Of a stretch of DNA of 64,000 nt, positions 20,301-29,756 are shown piece after piece (the stretch's first letter is position 1; each line of letters opens with the position of its first letter). This stretch comes from Thermoguttaceae bacterium (GTDB lineage Bacteria; Planctomycetota; Planctomycetia; Pirellulales; Thermoguttaceae): the NCBI GenBank assembly GCA_025060325.1, contig JANXBW010000017.1, positions 45,504 to 109,503 of the forward strand, read 5' to 3'. The notes under the pieces were generated by a model. That model searched no databases, was not told the origin of the DNA, and saw nothing but the letters and a program-made list of their open reading frames with translations. The position numbers were made by a program, and so were the translations under genes.

Positions 20301-21899
20301 TGGTCCTTTCGCTTCCTCCCGCGCTAAGAGATAGTTGACAAATTTTTGGAAAAGTAATCCACGATTGGGGGGCAGTTCCCCACCGGTTTTCCCACCGACC
20401 TGTGCTAGCATCCACAGGCGAAGTGGATTCCGCCCCCACTCCCACAAGCGAGGGTTGTTGCGCAGAAGCCGACTGAATTTTTCGCAGTCAACGCTGCGCT
20501 CAAAGTGCCGTCTCAGGAATTCGTCGATTTGTTGATCGGTCAAGGGATCGAGTCGAAAAACCGGAAGACCGAGACGCCAAAGCAGGGGATGAGGCCGGGA
20601 CGCCACAACTAGTGGCGCATCCGGAAAGTCATGGATAAGCTTTTCCAATTCCCCAGAAGCCCGCTCAAGAAGATCCGACCGAACCTCATTAAGTCCGTCT
20701 AGAAGGAGGATCCACTCGCCGGCGGCAAGGGAATTTTCAAACTGGCCGCGTTTGAGTGGCACTGTTTTCAAAGCTTGCCCAAGCAAATCCCACAAACCTT
20801 CCGGGCCGTAAAAACGTAGCTCGATGTAAACAGGTAGAGGCTTGAAGACGTGGGGACTTGCCAGGAGCTCAGTTGCCCGGCGATAGGCAAAATGTTGTAA
20901 GGAGGTTGTCTTACCAGCACCGGCTTCGGCAACAAGGGCAAGCCGCCCCACAGATTCGAAAAGCTGATGCACCTTTCCAGACCGGAGCGGTCGTCCCCAC
21001 GTTTTCTCCTCGGCGACTCTACCGCCAAAGAGCCGTTGACCCTCGCCGGCAATCTGTGCTTGTTGGTATGTCGAGGTGGCCGCCTCCTCAACTGGGAGAT
21101 CTATATCGCCGGAATCTCCCCACGCATCCCAACGAAGATCTAACTCGCCTGCGGAGAGTTCCAGAAGCTCCTCACTTGGCTGCTCGGCTGCGTCCAAAAG
21201 GATCCACCGGCGGAGATGCTCCTCCCACCTTTGCTGAATATGACAAACGTAACTCTTGCAGGATTCCACGCGGTTTCTGTTGCGAAATGCGGGTGCCACC
21301 TGGGCGGTGCACCAGAACATGACCAGGAGGCAATCCACAATTGATCGAGCCAACTGGAAGTCGGACCAAGCCGGGGCGACATGAACCTTGTTGCGGATCT
21401 CCCTAACGCGATAGCTAGCGTCTTGGATTGCTTTTGGCGCCTTTGCGCGAAGATCAAACCCCTTGGGACCTACCAAGTCGCCATAGGTCGGGTTATAGGT
21501 GGGCTGCCGCCAATCCGGTGGTGGTTCGTGAAGCGCTTCCCATCGCTCGGGACTGGCCACGATGAGAAGCCGTTTCAGCAATGGCTCCACAAGCTCTGTC
21601 AGCTTTTTAAAGCCGACGATCTTTTCTTCTCGATTGGCAGTCGAGAGGACATTCCAGATGGCTCCCCGGAAGTGATCTGCGAAGCCGTCATATTCGGGAT
21701 TGCCTATCGGAGTGTCGACGGCCTCGATGAAATCGGCAAGCACGCGAGAGAAGTCAGCGGAACACCTAGCAGATGTCCACTCCGGGAGACACTCCCGCTG
21801 GGCGTAGTCGCGAAACAGGTCCCAAAATTCGGACGAGTGCTCTGCCGAATACATCGGCCGAAAACTCCTGCCGGAACTTTCTTCTGCTCCTTCTATCAT
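17340..21899 (-). CDS. Large STAND/NACHT NTPase with putative HEPN-like N-terminus, helical-repeat C-terminus and small beta-rich C-terminal tail
   Basis: Walker A LVAEAGAGKTTSLQHFAYRRA, Walker B-like EWILLLDGLNEV, sensor PLVVASRPH; N-terminal REIRNKVH motif; multiple about 35-residue helical repeats (e.g. AGQWEEALRLIEEFNLS). Confidence 0.85.
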   Translation of the reverse strand: MIEGAEESSGRSFRPMYSAEHSSEFWDLFRDYAQRECLPEWTSARCSADFSRVLADFIEAVDTPIGNPEYDGFADHFRGAIWNVLSTANREEKIVGFKKLTELVEPLLKRLLIVASPERWEALHEPPPDWRQPTYNPTYGDLVGPKGFDLRAKAPKAIQDASYRVREIRNKVHVAPAWSDFQLARSIVDCLLVMFWCTAQVAPAFRNRNRVESCKSYVCHIQQRWEEHLRRWILLDAAEQPSEELLELSAGELDLRWDAWGDSGDIDLPVEEAATSTYQQAQIAGEGQRLFGGRVAEEKTWGRPLRSGKVHQLFESVGRLALVAEAGAGKTTSLQHFAYRRATELLASPHVFKPLPVYIELRFYGPEGLWDLLGQALKTVPLKRGQFENSLAAGEWILLLDGLNEVRSDLLERASGELEKLIHDFPDAPLVVASRPHPLLWRLGLPVFRLDPLTDQQIDEFLRRHFERSVDCEKFSRLLRNNPRLWEWGRNPLRLWMLAQVGGKTGGELPPNRGLLFQKFVNYLLAREEAKGPQTRRDIKLDLLSELGYKSRLDNRVSFPRLYAWEVINSRANAVGYQVDSAAFVHEIVDNGLLTDQGDILAFAHEMYQEYFAALGLKARYELSPTAIEPLRGNEFWREPLVLLYGLLGSPKALFDSVVERELSLAARCVQSELAPSIERVTNVLGRLDISSLPRQSENELTEKFRTIYILGDGKTLAHWLREARQVKHIAGIPRILARAFTGEAPAVEATFSALRRLGPNARRYAEALLAPLQSREAPIPANLQEEAADLLTKKWTKYEFAPRFCLLFIWGFQLEDMVDPAPYVEKLIRQGSVTEALHWMEKFQLRKLAPTLIQACQREDQTEIILECIWRLQLENEFPPARWIEELCEKRKFTLAGNWVSQFGLEEQFARTILQGLKNACQWKTALRLLREWHERLSAGLRQQLEPELGFKTFTQHLIETEGVPAALSFLKELDLLAQFPRQILQNTIASGNWEHALLIVETLGEQNSYPVAEWLCKLVESGKLGAATEWTRRLGLRAQLGRKIVDGYIKAGQWEEALRLIEEFNLSAELTPEFLIDKLAEERRVGAAIVWGIKLGLQQAELAALLWPWKAGVQLNELKECFKRLAKISTASLLRAVHALCHADLVRSVTQALAETGLLTGVFENFLDIASQVNALDTVALYLYWLPSQWSRESPLRERKKFQELGDRFLAWCLANGYLEIALPWIGRLGSRPDQSGILELLEQRAQEEGAAKILESFHKVRWQGQKASEAVRTFVGSLITQLIDEGKFPQAGHYVRCLRLVDEMGERLVAAAVSQGRITDAIRFIRTAWAHGTLSTATLEKLLASVAPPEKAKELCSELPRLISRQYSADALELFLLFECGHVQAAIEYASSHLLPKIRKKEDTNLKAEFARLCAHLRFSQKQLIHNHAEHERIEALNRRLTSPDTAPSPEELQGINLFGYQKNSEWLFVPYYRDFRIEPGHALMQSQVVIFQLAVSTHPSSGKLVLNAVNLRPVG

Positions 21900-22894
21900 A
21901 GTCGGGGGAACGGAGGGATGTGGCGACGATGACTGCTTCCCCCTAAACGGTGTACTTCAATAATCACTAAAAAGGGGGGCAGTCGATTATTCTGTCCGGG
22001 ACTGGAGCTTTTTTAAACAGGCGTTCGCCCTGGGGGATGAGCGGAGCTCCTTAGGCCGAAGGAGATTTGATGAATAGGGTAGCGGTTGGTACCGTGGGCT
22101 CTTCCGGCGGATAGCGCGGCAGAGGTTACCTTTGGCCGGATAGGGCTCGGCTCCCGGATGGGGCAATTCCTCGGTTGCTTCGGAGGATCGTTTGGGAAAA
22201 AGTAGTGCACGGGTTGAGGGAACTCGGCCAAGCGCTTTGGGCTGGGAGGCCACAAGGGCTCCTGATGAGTGGCGGGTATTTTCTCCCACAACGCTTCTTC
22301 GTCGTGATGGCCGGGCATAGGCTCGCTCGCCGTTGCGGGCGTTGATGACTCGGGCAGGAGGCCCATATCTTCTCAAGCGGGGGCAGCGGGGGACTGATCC
22401 AGAGTCGAAGTTGGTCGTTAGGCAAAAGGTGCTGGCGTAGAGGTACTTTCGGAGACCCACCCGGCCGGGAACGGGCTGAGGGGCGAGCCAGGCTCGCAGC
22501 GGGATGTTGACACCGTGGAACTCCCGTTAACTGCCTTGATCCCTATGACGGCCTGCTCATTGCAATGCTGACAGCTTCCATGCTCTACACCCAAGTTGCG
22601 AAAGAGCTGCTAATCCACCCGACTTGCGCGGACAACTGGGCCCAACTTGGCGCGGGTGCGAGGGGTTCGTGGTTAGCTCCTTCCATTTCCTCCGATCGCC
22701 GTTTGTTGGCCGGTCCTTGGATTGCCGTTTATTGGCCGGCAGCCGGAATTCCCGGGCAAAGCGGTGGGCCTTAGTCGACGTTTTCGCGAAGACTGTCGCC
22801 GTGGCGGAAAAAAGCGAGAGAAGGTAAAATTTTCCGAGTGATCACCATTGTCCAGTATATTTCCGAACATTAGTTACATCGGTGGGCGATTAAG

Positions 22895-24631
22895 ATGCCT
22901 CGGGTGCTCCCTCGTGGACTGGGCGAGACCAGTTTAGAGCTGAAGTGTCTCCTTCTCTTTGGGGTCTCGATCGCCATCGTCATTGCGGTCAGCTTCTTCC
23001 TCTATTGGGTCGTCACGGGCAGTGTCGTTTATGGTCAGAATCCGATCAAAGCCCGGCTTTTGGTCGACCAGGTGATGCTTATCAAGCACTGGCAGCAGCT
23101 TGAGACGAACGAGCAATTTCGGCCTTATATCGAGCATTTGCGGCGTAACCTGAGCAATCAGGAGTACGAGTGGCGAGTGATTCATCGGCCGGATAGCCGC
23201 GCCGCTAACCCTGAACTTTTGGGCAGCCCCAACGACGAATTTGAGAAGCAACTCTTAGAGCAGTTTATGCGGCACCGTCGTGCGGGGGACTCGGCGGACA
23301 CTGGCCCAGAATATGCCGAGCGGTATATCAACAACGGCCTGAAGTATCAGTATTACCAGCCGGTGCGTGCTCAGGCGTCTTGTTTGACACTCTGCCATAA
23401 GACCTACTGGCAGCCGGGCGGCTTCGATGTCCCGATCGGTACGGTTCTTTTGGCCAGCGAGCCGCTGGAAGAAGGGGATCTGATGGCCATCGTGCAGGTG
23501 ACGATCCCCAACGGCCCGACACAGTCGGCTGTGACAGAAACATGGAACTGGCTGTTTGCCGTGTCGATTGTCACCGCCTTTTTGGCACTAGTTACTTTTT
23601 ACGTGGTCATTCGTTACGTGATCATTCGTCCCCTTCGACATCTTAAAGAAGTTAGCGAAGCGGTAAGCCGGGGGGACATCGATACCCGGGCGGAGCTTCA
23701 TACCGGCGATGAATTCGAGACGTTAGCTGACGCCTTTAACTGTATGCTCCATCATCTGATCACGGCACAGGAGCAACTGCGGCAGGTCAATGCTGACCTC
23801 GATGCCAAGGTGGACCAACTGGCCCAGCTTAATATGCAGCTTTACGAGATGAACCGAATCAAAAGCGACTTCATGGCCACAATGAGCCACGAATTGCGAA
23901 CGCCGCTCAACAGTATTTTGGGGTTTAGCGAGGTGCTGGCTTCTGCACCCAATTTGGACGAGCGGCAAAAGCGATTTGTGGGCAACATTCAAAAGGCGGG
24001 GCGGATGCTTCTGGAAATGATCAACAACATCTTGGATTTGGCCAAGATCGAAAGTGGGCGGATGGAATTGCGCCCCATCGAGTTTGATGTCGGGCAAATG
24101 ATTTCGGCCGAGTGCGACTTAGCGCGTCCCTTGAGCGAAAAGAAAAAGCTCGAACTTCAAGTGGACGTTCAGCCGAATTTGCCGCCGATGTTCCAAGATG
24201 AATACCGGCTTCGGCAGATTCTCAACAACCTGCTGTCCAATGCTATTAAGTTTACGCCGGAAGGTGGTCGCATTAAGGTCACGGCTCGGCGGGAAAATGG
24301 CTTCCTGGTGCTTCAGGTAAGCGACACGGGGGTGGGAATTTCCGAAGAGGATCAGCAGATTATTTTCGAGAAATTCCGGCAAGGCCGGACCGCGCGGCCG
24401 AGTGGCGATCCGTTTACCCGGGAACACTCCGGCAGCGGACTGGGCCTATCGATCGTCAAAGAGCTTTGTCGACTGATGGGAGGGGAAGTCTCGGTCCAAA
24501 GCCAATTAGGAGTAGGGAGCACGTTTACAGTGCGGATCCCGTGGACCTTGGAAAAATACCCTGCCGGGGAAGTACGCCCGGAGTGGGCCGTGGAGCAAGC
24601 TGTCGGCCTAGCCGGCGAAGGCAGGCGGTAA
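22895..24631 (+). CDS. Sensor histidine kinase: DUF3365 (Tll0287-like heme sensor) - TM - HAMP - HisKA - HATPase
   Basis: N-terminal TM, DUF3365-like region with ASCLTLCHKTYW, HAMP (VIIRPLRHLKEVSEAVSRGDIDTRAEL), H-box MATMSHELRTPLNSILGFSEVL, G-boxes DTGVGISEED and GSGLGLSIV. Confidence 0.93.
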   Translation: MPRVLPRGLGETSLELKCLLLFGVSIAIVIAVSFFLYWVVTGSVVYGQNPIKARLLVDQVMLIKHWQQLETNEQFRPYIEHLRRNLSNQEYEWRVIHRPDSRAANPELLGSPNDEFEKQLLEQFMRHRRAGDSADTGPEYAERYINNGLKYQYYQPVRAQASCLTLCHKTYWQPGGFDVPIGTVLLASEPLEEGDLMAIVQVTIPNGPTQSAVTETWNWLFAVSIVTAFLALVTFYVVIRYVIIRPLRHLKEVSEAVSRGDIDTRAELHTGDEFETLADAFNCMLHHLITAQEQLRQVNADLDAKVDQLAQLNMQLYEMNRIKSDFMATMSHELRTPLNSILGFSEVLASAPNLDERQKRFVGNIQKAGRMLLEMINNILDLAKIESGRMELRPIEFDVGQMISAECDLARPLSEKKKLELQVDVQPNLPPMFQDEYRLRQILNNLLSNAIKFTPEGGRIKVTARRENGFLVLQVSDTGVGISEEDQQIIFEKFRQGRTARPSGDPFTREHSGSGLGLSIVKELCRLMGGEVSVQSQLGVGSTFTVRIPWTLEKYPAGEVRPEWAVEQAVGLAGEGRR

Positions 24632-24781
24632 GGCTGGAACGGGCGGCCGGGCAGCAACCAAGAGAACTTTCCTCGCCCGTCAACACAATCGCCATCGTTT
24701 TTTCCGAGAGAGTACGAGCCGAAAAACTATCATTGGCCTTGTTGACAAATTTAATCAGGGAGGCAAGGGACGGGCCGAACT

Positions 24782-25351
24782 ATGGCTATTCGTGGGAAGG
24801 CTTCCGCAGATCAAGGAGGGCAAAGCCCACCGCGGAAAAAGCGGACCGCCAAGGAAGATTCGCTTCCTTTGGGCCAAGGGGCAAATAATTTGCCTCATGT
24901 CATCCTTTATACCGATGGTGCTTGCCATGGCAATCCTGGGCCGGGCGGGTGGGCGTTTATTCTTCGACACCCGAGGAGCGGCAGGGAGCTTGTTTGCTCA
25001 GGTGCGGAGCCAGACACCACAAACAACCGAATGGAGCTAACGGCCGTGGTGCGGGGGCTGGAGGCCCTCAAGCGGCCGTCGTATGTGGAGCTTGTTACCG
25101 ATAGCATTTACGTCGGTAAGGGGATCACCGAGTGGCTTCCAAAATGGAAAAGTCAGGGCTGGCGGCGAAAAGAGGGCCGGAGCTGGGGTGAGATTAAAAA
25201 CGAGGATTTATGGCGGCGTCTTGATGAGCTTCTCTCGCGACACCAGGTGGTTTTTCGCCATATACCGGGCCATAGCGGGCATCCCGAAAACGAGCGGTGC
25301 GACGCCATGGCGGTGGCGGCTTACAAGGAGCTAATGGGGCGGTTGCTCTAG
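24782..25351 (+). CDS. rnhA: Ribonuclease HI
   Basis: VILYTDGACHGNPGPGGWAFILR, TTNNRMELTAVVRGLEAL, VTDSIYVGKGITEW, GHPENERCDAMA; all catalytic D/E positions present. Start uncertain. Confidence 0.93.
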   Translation: MAIRGKASADQGGQSPPRKKRTAKEDSLPLGQGANNLPHVILYTDGACHGNPGPGGWAFILRHPRSGRELVCSGAEPDTTNNRMELTAVVRGLEALKRPSYVELVTDSIYVGKGITEWLPKWKSQGWRRKEGRSWGEIKNEDLWRRLDELLSRHQVVFRHIPGHSGHPENERCDAMAVAAYKELMGRLL

Positions 25352-26322
25352 CGGTGGCTTGCACCGGCACTGTTGCCAGGCTTGACGGCCGCGCCCGGAA
25401 TCCTTCTCTTTTTCTTTCCGGTTTGCGGTCGACACGCCGTCGGCGCCTCGCGAATTGATAGTCCTCTTATCAAAAAAACCTCTCCGAAAATCTCTCCCGG
25501 AAGAGCAGTGGCTGACTTCGCGAAGTTTGTGGGCGGCTTAGGCATGTCCCCAGGTAAGGGCGTGGACGTGTTTGAAACGGGATGGGGTCACAAACCCGTT
25601 CGAAGCTGTTTCGCCCAGCTCGCGTAGTAAGTTCGCAAGGCAGTTATGGCTCAGGAAGAACTGTCCCATAACTCATTGCCCGCCAAAGAGTTTCCCCGTC
25701 TCCGTTGTTTCGGCCGGTTGGAGGGATTCCGGATCGCTCGCATTTACGGTTTGGAAGTTTCGGCCAATGACGGTGCGGTGGGGGCTGTTAATTCGAGCCC
25801 TTGAAAGAGGCGGGGTCTCCTCGCCCACAAAAGAGGGTGTTAAATGCTCGCTAAGCGGGGCAATCGACCGACAAGCAAATCACGCGCGGTCCATTCTCCT
25901 TCACCCTCCGGCAGCCGAGAAGTTTCGGGCAAAAAGAGGAGTTTTGGGCAAAAAAGACCAGAGAAGCAAAGTAAGCTGCCACCGCAATTGCCGCAGGGGA
26001 GCCCCGGCCTCGGGGGAGACTCCTATTGGGTTTGGGTTTTGCTTTTCAGGGCCGGTGGTACTGGCCTCCCTGGGGCTAATGGTCCGATCGGGTGGCAGCC
26101 TGAAAATATCGCCCACTTTATCCTTCTGCCTTAGCGCCTCCTACCGTTCCGGGGCGTAGTCGCCAGCAGTCGTTCGCCCCGGTTTGGCCGGGTTAGTCCG
26201 GCGCCTAATCGCTTCGTGAGCTAAAGTTTCCTTAGAAGGCTCTTTGCCATATCCGGCCAGTGGGCAAAGGGGCGTCATGTTCGATTTTGCCAGGTTCACA
26301 TTTGGGAGGAGTGGACGGTCCG

Positions 26323-26574
26323 ATGACTCAGGCGGTTGAAACTCCGAGTATTTTCGTCGATCGGCGTAATTACGACCATCCTTCGGCCCCCCCGGTGGTG
26401 GAAAGACGGCAGTTTGCCAATAGCCACGAGGGCCTGTCCCCTGAGGCCAAAGAATTGGCTTTGGCAATTGACCGTTACAAAATGCTCCACCGGCGGCGAT
26501 TCATTTCCCACGAAGAGCTCCTTCTGGTAATCAAGTCGCTTGGTTACCACCGCGATGACTTCCCGCCTACCTAG
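26323..26574 (+). CDS. Small conserved hypothetical protein
   Basis: MTQAVETPSIFVDRRNYDHPSAPPVVERRQFANSHEGLSPEAKELALAIDRYKMLHRRRFISHEELLLVIKSLGYHRD; coherent charged helical sequence resembling a planctomycete hypothetical protein family. Confidence 0.65.
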   Translation: MTQAVETPSIFVDRRNYDHPSAPPVVERRQFANSHEGLSPEAKELALAIDRYKMLHRRRFISHEELLLVIKSLGYHRDDFPPT

Positions 26575-26701
26575 GCCATTCTGTCTGACGAAAACACGCG
26601 CGTTTAGCCTGCCCGTAAGAGACTCTCCCGGGAAGCTCGGTTGTTTTCGCAGAAAAGAACTTGGGCTGTTGACGGCCTAGGCGTAAGTTAAGGTGGTAGC
26701 A

Positions 26702-27646
26702 CTAATGGGGCAAGGCTGCAGCTGAAGCTCTTTCGGGTGGGACGAGGCTGCGAAGGAGCTTCATATTAACTTGATCCATATCTTGGCCCTGGAGTTTCTC
26801 CTTCGGTGTTTCGATGTACATCGGGATGCCGAAGAATCTCTTGTCGTTGACGATAAGGCGAAAGGCCTCCAAGCCTAGCTGGCCGCGACCGATGTGCATA
26901 TGGCGGTCCACGCGGCTTCCCAGCTTTCCGCGACTATCATTGAGATGAATGGCCTTAATCCGCGCAAGGCCCACGGTCTTTTCAAGTAGCTTCGTCGTCT
27001 GTTCATAGGCACTTGCCGGAGCCAAGGGATAGCCTGCCGCAAAAAGGTGACATGTGTCCAGGCACACTCCTACGCGATCGGGCCGTGAAATTTCGGCCAG
27101 AAGGAAACGGATTTGTTCCAAGTCTGACCCCAGCGCATGGCCCTGGCCGGCTGTGACTTCGATGAGGCAGCCCACCTGTGTATTTGGCGGCAGTGTTTCC
27201 AGCGTTTGATTTAGCGCCCGCACGACCCGGCTTAGTGCGCGGTCGAGTTGGCCATCGGTAGCCGCCCCGGGATGAAAGACTACCCAGGGGATACCAAGCG
27301 CCGCGGCTCGGCGAAGCTCTCCGGCAAAAGCCCGTATGGACCGCCGCCATAACTGCCCGTCGGGGCTTGCCAAGTTGATGAGATAATTAGCGTGCACCAG
27401 TGGACAAACAATCTGATGTCGGACAAGAGCTTCGCGAAATAGCTTTGCCTCCTGCGTACTGACGCGGCGGGTTTCCCAGCGGAGATTATTCTGGGTAAAG
27501 ATTTGTACACAATCGCAGCCTAGTGCTGCCGCCCGTTCAACCGCCCGGTGGTAACCCCCAGCAATCGACATGTGTGCCCCGACAATAAAGCGATCCGTGC
27601 TAACCTGCCAAAAGTCCACCGCTACTGCCCTTGACGATTTGTGCAC
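26702..27646 (-). CDS. nfo: Deoxyribonuclease IV (AP endonuclease, Nfo family)
   Basis: VGAHMSIAGGYHRAVERAAALGCDCVQIFTQNNLRW, PLVHANYLINLAS, CLDTCHLFAAGY, IHLNDSRGKLGSRVDRHMHIGRGQLG. Confidence 0.95.
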   Translation of the reverse strand: MHKSSRAVAVDFWQVSTDRFIVGAHMSIAGGYHRAVERAAALGCDCVQIFTQNNLRWETRRVSTQEAKLFREALVRHQIVCPLVHANYLINLASPDGQLWRRSIRAFAGELRRAAALGIPWVVFHPGAATDGQLDRALSRVVRALNQTLETLPPNTQVGCLIEVTAGQGHALGSDLEQIRFLLAEISRPDRVGVCLDTCHLFAAGYPLAPASAYEQTTKLLEKTVGLARIKAIHLNDSRGKLGSRVDRHMHIGRGQLGLEAFRLIVNDKRFFGIPMYIETPKEKLQGQDMDQVNMKLLRSLVPPERASAAALPH

Positions 27647-27713
27647 TTTTTAAACCGGAACTTAAGTCCGATGTGGACGCGAGGCGCATTCGTTAATTGC
27701 GAAGGCTGAAAAC

Positions 27714-29756
27714 CTATCCCGCGGAGCGGCAAATCAACACTCTGCGGCCCGAAAGCTGATTGATGACTGGACTTAGGGCTACGAAAAGTGTCAAAGCTAG
27801 ACACAGCTGTCCCAGCCAGTCGCCCCAGCGTAAATAAAGTGTTTCTTGGTCGTTTGGTGTCACCTCAGCCAAGAGAAGGTCGGTTTGCCGTCGGGCACCT
27901 ACATCCCGGATTCGGCCCGCGCTGTCCACAAAAGCCGACAGTCCCGTATTGGCAGCGATGAGATGCGGTTTACGAAATTCCACCGCCCGAAGGACACTAC
28001 AGGCCAGGTGAAGATCAAGCGCTGCCGCACCGCGGAACCAACCGTCGTTTGTCAGATTGACTAAGACGTTTGGCCGATACCCCTGGTCGCGAAGAAAAAG
28101 AAGCTGTCGACGAATGAGGTGCGGCACAGTGGATTCGAAACATATGTTGGGTGCCATCTGAGCTTTGCCGAGGACGAAACACTTTGGCTCTCGCCCAGGC
28201 TCTGTGTTGACTTGCAAAGTGCTAAGAGGTCGAAGGTCCAAAATCCAACGTAGGTGCCGGGCATACGGGACATATTCCCCGAACATCACAAGATGAAGCT
28301 TGTCGTAAACATGGATTGCCGGGCGAAGGGACGGATTGGGCGACCGTTGAGGGGGGACATCGGCCTGAGGCCGGGCAGGGTGGGAGGAAGCGTCCTTGCG
28401 TGTTTTTCGAAAAGTAGGTTCGCCGGTCGCGCCGGGGGAAGTTCCGGTGTCGTCAACAGCTGGAACAAACACTGCGGAGTTGTACATCTTTGGCCCTTCA
28501 GCGGTCCATTCCTCTCGGTTGATCCCTACAATAAGCGGTGCTTTGAATTGAGAGGCGGATTGATGGAGAAGTTCTCTGCTTGCTTCGCAGGCTTGGGCTA
28601 AGCGCTTGCGGAAAAGTTCGGGCGAGTCTTGCCAATCGCCAGGCGGAATAGCATCGGGCGTTGCGTCAACAAGGGGGTAACCGTACACGCTTTCTGGCCA
28701 GATAATTAGGTCGATGTTCTTATAGGTCTCCACGCCTTTACTTGAAAGCATGGAATATTGTGTGTGCATGAGAAAAGGGGTAAGCGGAGGGGGTGGAAAG
28801 ACCACATCCACCGACCCTTGGACAAGAAGGACCCTCAGCTGTGGGTTACTGTCGGGAAATGCCGTTAGTCGCAACGCGCCGTAAACAGCAACGCTGAGGA
28901 CAATCATCCCGCCGAGCATTGTGCCGATGGCCGCCCGCGCTAGGTTCCTTGTAGCAACCGACACGGCCAGAATGGCCGAAACGGCCGCCATCACAAAACT
29001 GAGCGTGTACTGCCCTCCCAAATCGCACACTTGAAGAAAGAGACTCCACCGGTACTGTGTGTGCGCGAGGCTAGCCAACGTGAAGCCGGTAAGAAGATGA
29101 GCGCGGACATATTCGAGGGCTGTCCACACCACGGGCACAACTAGCGCAATGGGAAGCCGAAGCCGGTGGAATCCTACTCGGCAGATCGCTACGAACGCCG
29201 GGAGGTAGCAGGCCAAGTATGCGGAAAGAGCTACCCACCCTATGCTTACGGCCGGATGGGGATACCTTAGCCAATGGAGCGTGACAAGCCAAAACACAAA
29301 CCCAGCCCACCAAATTTGCCAGTACGGCTTTAGGAAAATGGGAGACAACTTTCGGGCCATTCGGCGTGGGAGCGATCGCGGGCCAGAACTGAGTTTGCGG
29401 GCCGTTCGCGGATCAGCAGCCTGCTTCGTCTTGCAAGGAGGGGGATCGGCCGCTGGAGGCGGGCAGTGTCCTGCATTATTTTTGCGGCGGGCAGCAGCCC
29501 CATTCGCGCCAGGATCCCTCGTCGGTTGTTGTGTCGTATGGCCCGGGGGAGCGCCCAGCTTTTTACGCATGACAAGCCAAACCCATGGGGTGAGCGCTAC
29601 CCACCCGATGAACGGCAGAACCCCTCCCTGGTGGGGACCAGGCAGGGCTAGCCAGTACAGGAAGGCTCCCCAGGCTGCTTCCGGCCAGGCAAGGTGCCGA
29701 TCGGGGGTGGGAAGGAGGCTTAAGACGAAAGTTTTTATCCGACTGCTTGCGATCAT
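27714..29756 (-). CDS. lnt: Apolipoprotein N-acyltransferase with two low-complexity insertions
   Basis: TM segments plus nitrilase domain: LIIWPESVYGYPL, VYDKLHLVMFGEYVPYARHLRWI, NICFESTVPHLIRRQ, LVNLTNDGWFRG. Confidence 0.9.
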   Translation of the reverse strand: MIASSRIKTFVLSLLPTPDRHLAWPEAAWGAFLYWLALPGPHQGGVLPFIGWVALTPWVWLVMRKKLGAPPGHTTQQPTRDPGANGAAARRKNNAGHCPPPAADPPPCKTKQAADPRTARKLSSGPRSLPRRMARKLSPIFLKPYWQIWWAGFVFWLVTLHWLRYPHPAVSIGWVALSAYLACYLPAFVAICRVGFHRLRLPIALVVPVVWTALEYVRAHLLTGFTLASLAHTQYRWSLFLQVCDLGGQYTLSFVMAAVSAILAVSVATRNLARAAIGTMLGGMIVLSVAVYGALRLTAFPDSNPQLRVLLVQGSVDVVFPPPPLTPFLMHTQYSMLSSKGVETYKNIDLIIWPESVYGYPLVDATPDAIPPGDWQDSPELFRKRLAQACEASRELLHQSASQFKAPLIVGINREEWTAEGPKMYNSAVFVPAVDDTGTSPGATGEPTFRKTRKDASSHPARPQADVPPQRSPNPSLRPAIHVYDKLHLVMFGEYVPYARHLRWILDLRPLSTLQVNTEPGREPKCFVLGKAQMAPNICFESTVPHLIRRQLLFLRDQGYRPNVLVNLTNDGWFRGAAALDLHLACSVLRAVEFRKPHLIAANTGLSAFVDSAGRIRDVGARRQTDLLLAEVTPNDQETLYLRWGDWLGQLCLALTLFVALSPVINQLSGRRVLICRSAG

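Noticed and set aside
20858-21322. 154-aa plus-strand ORF inside the NACHT gene
   Set aside because: Antisense shadow ORF; Arg/Pro-rich, no domain signature.
22013-22460. Overlapping minus-strand ORFs next to the NACHT gene as possible defence partner
   Set aside because: Two to three overlapping frames of Arg/Pro/Ser-rich sequence without domain features; likely random open frames in GC-rich DNA.
25572-26159. 195-aa plus-strand ORF downstream of rnhA
   Set aside because: No coherent protein pattern, several competing frames; treated as gene-poor DNA.
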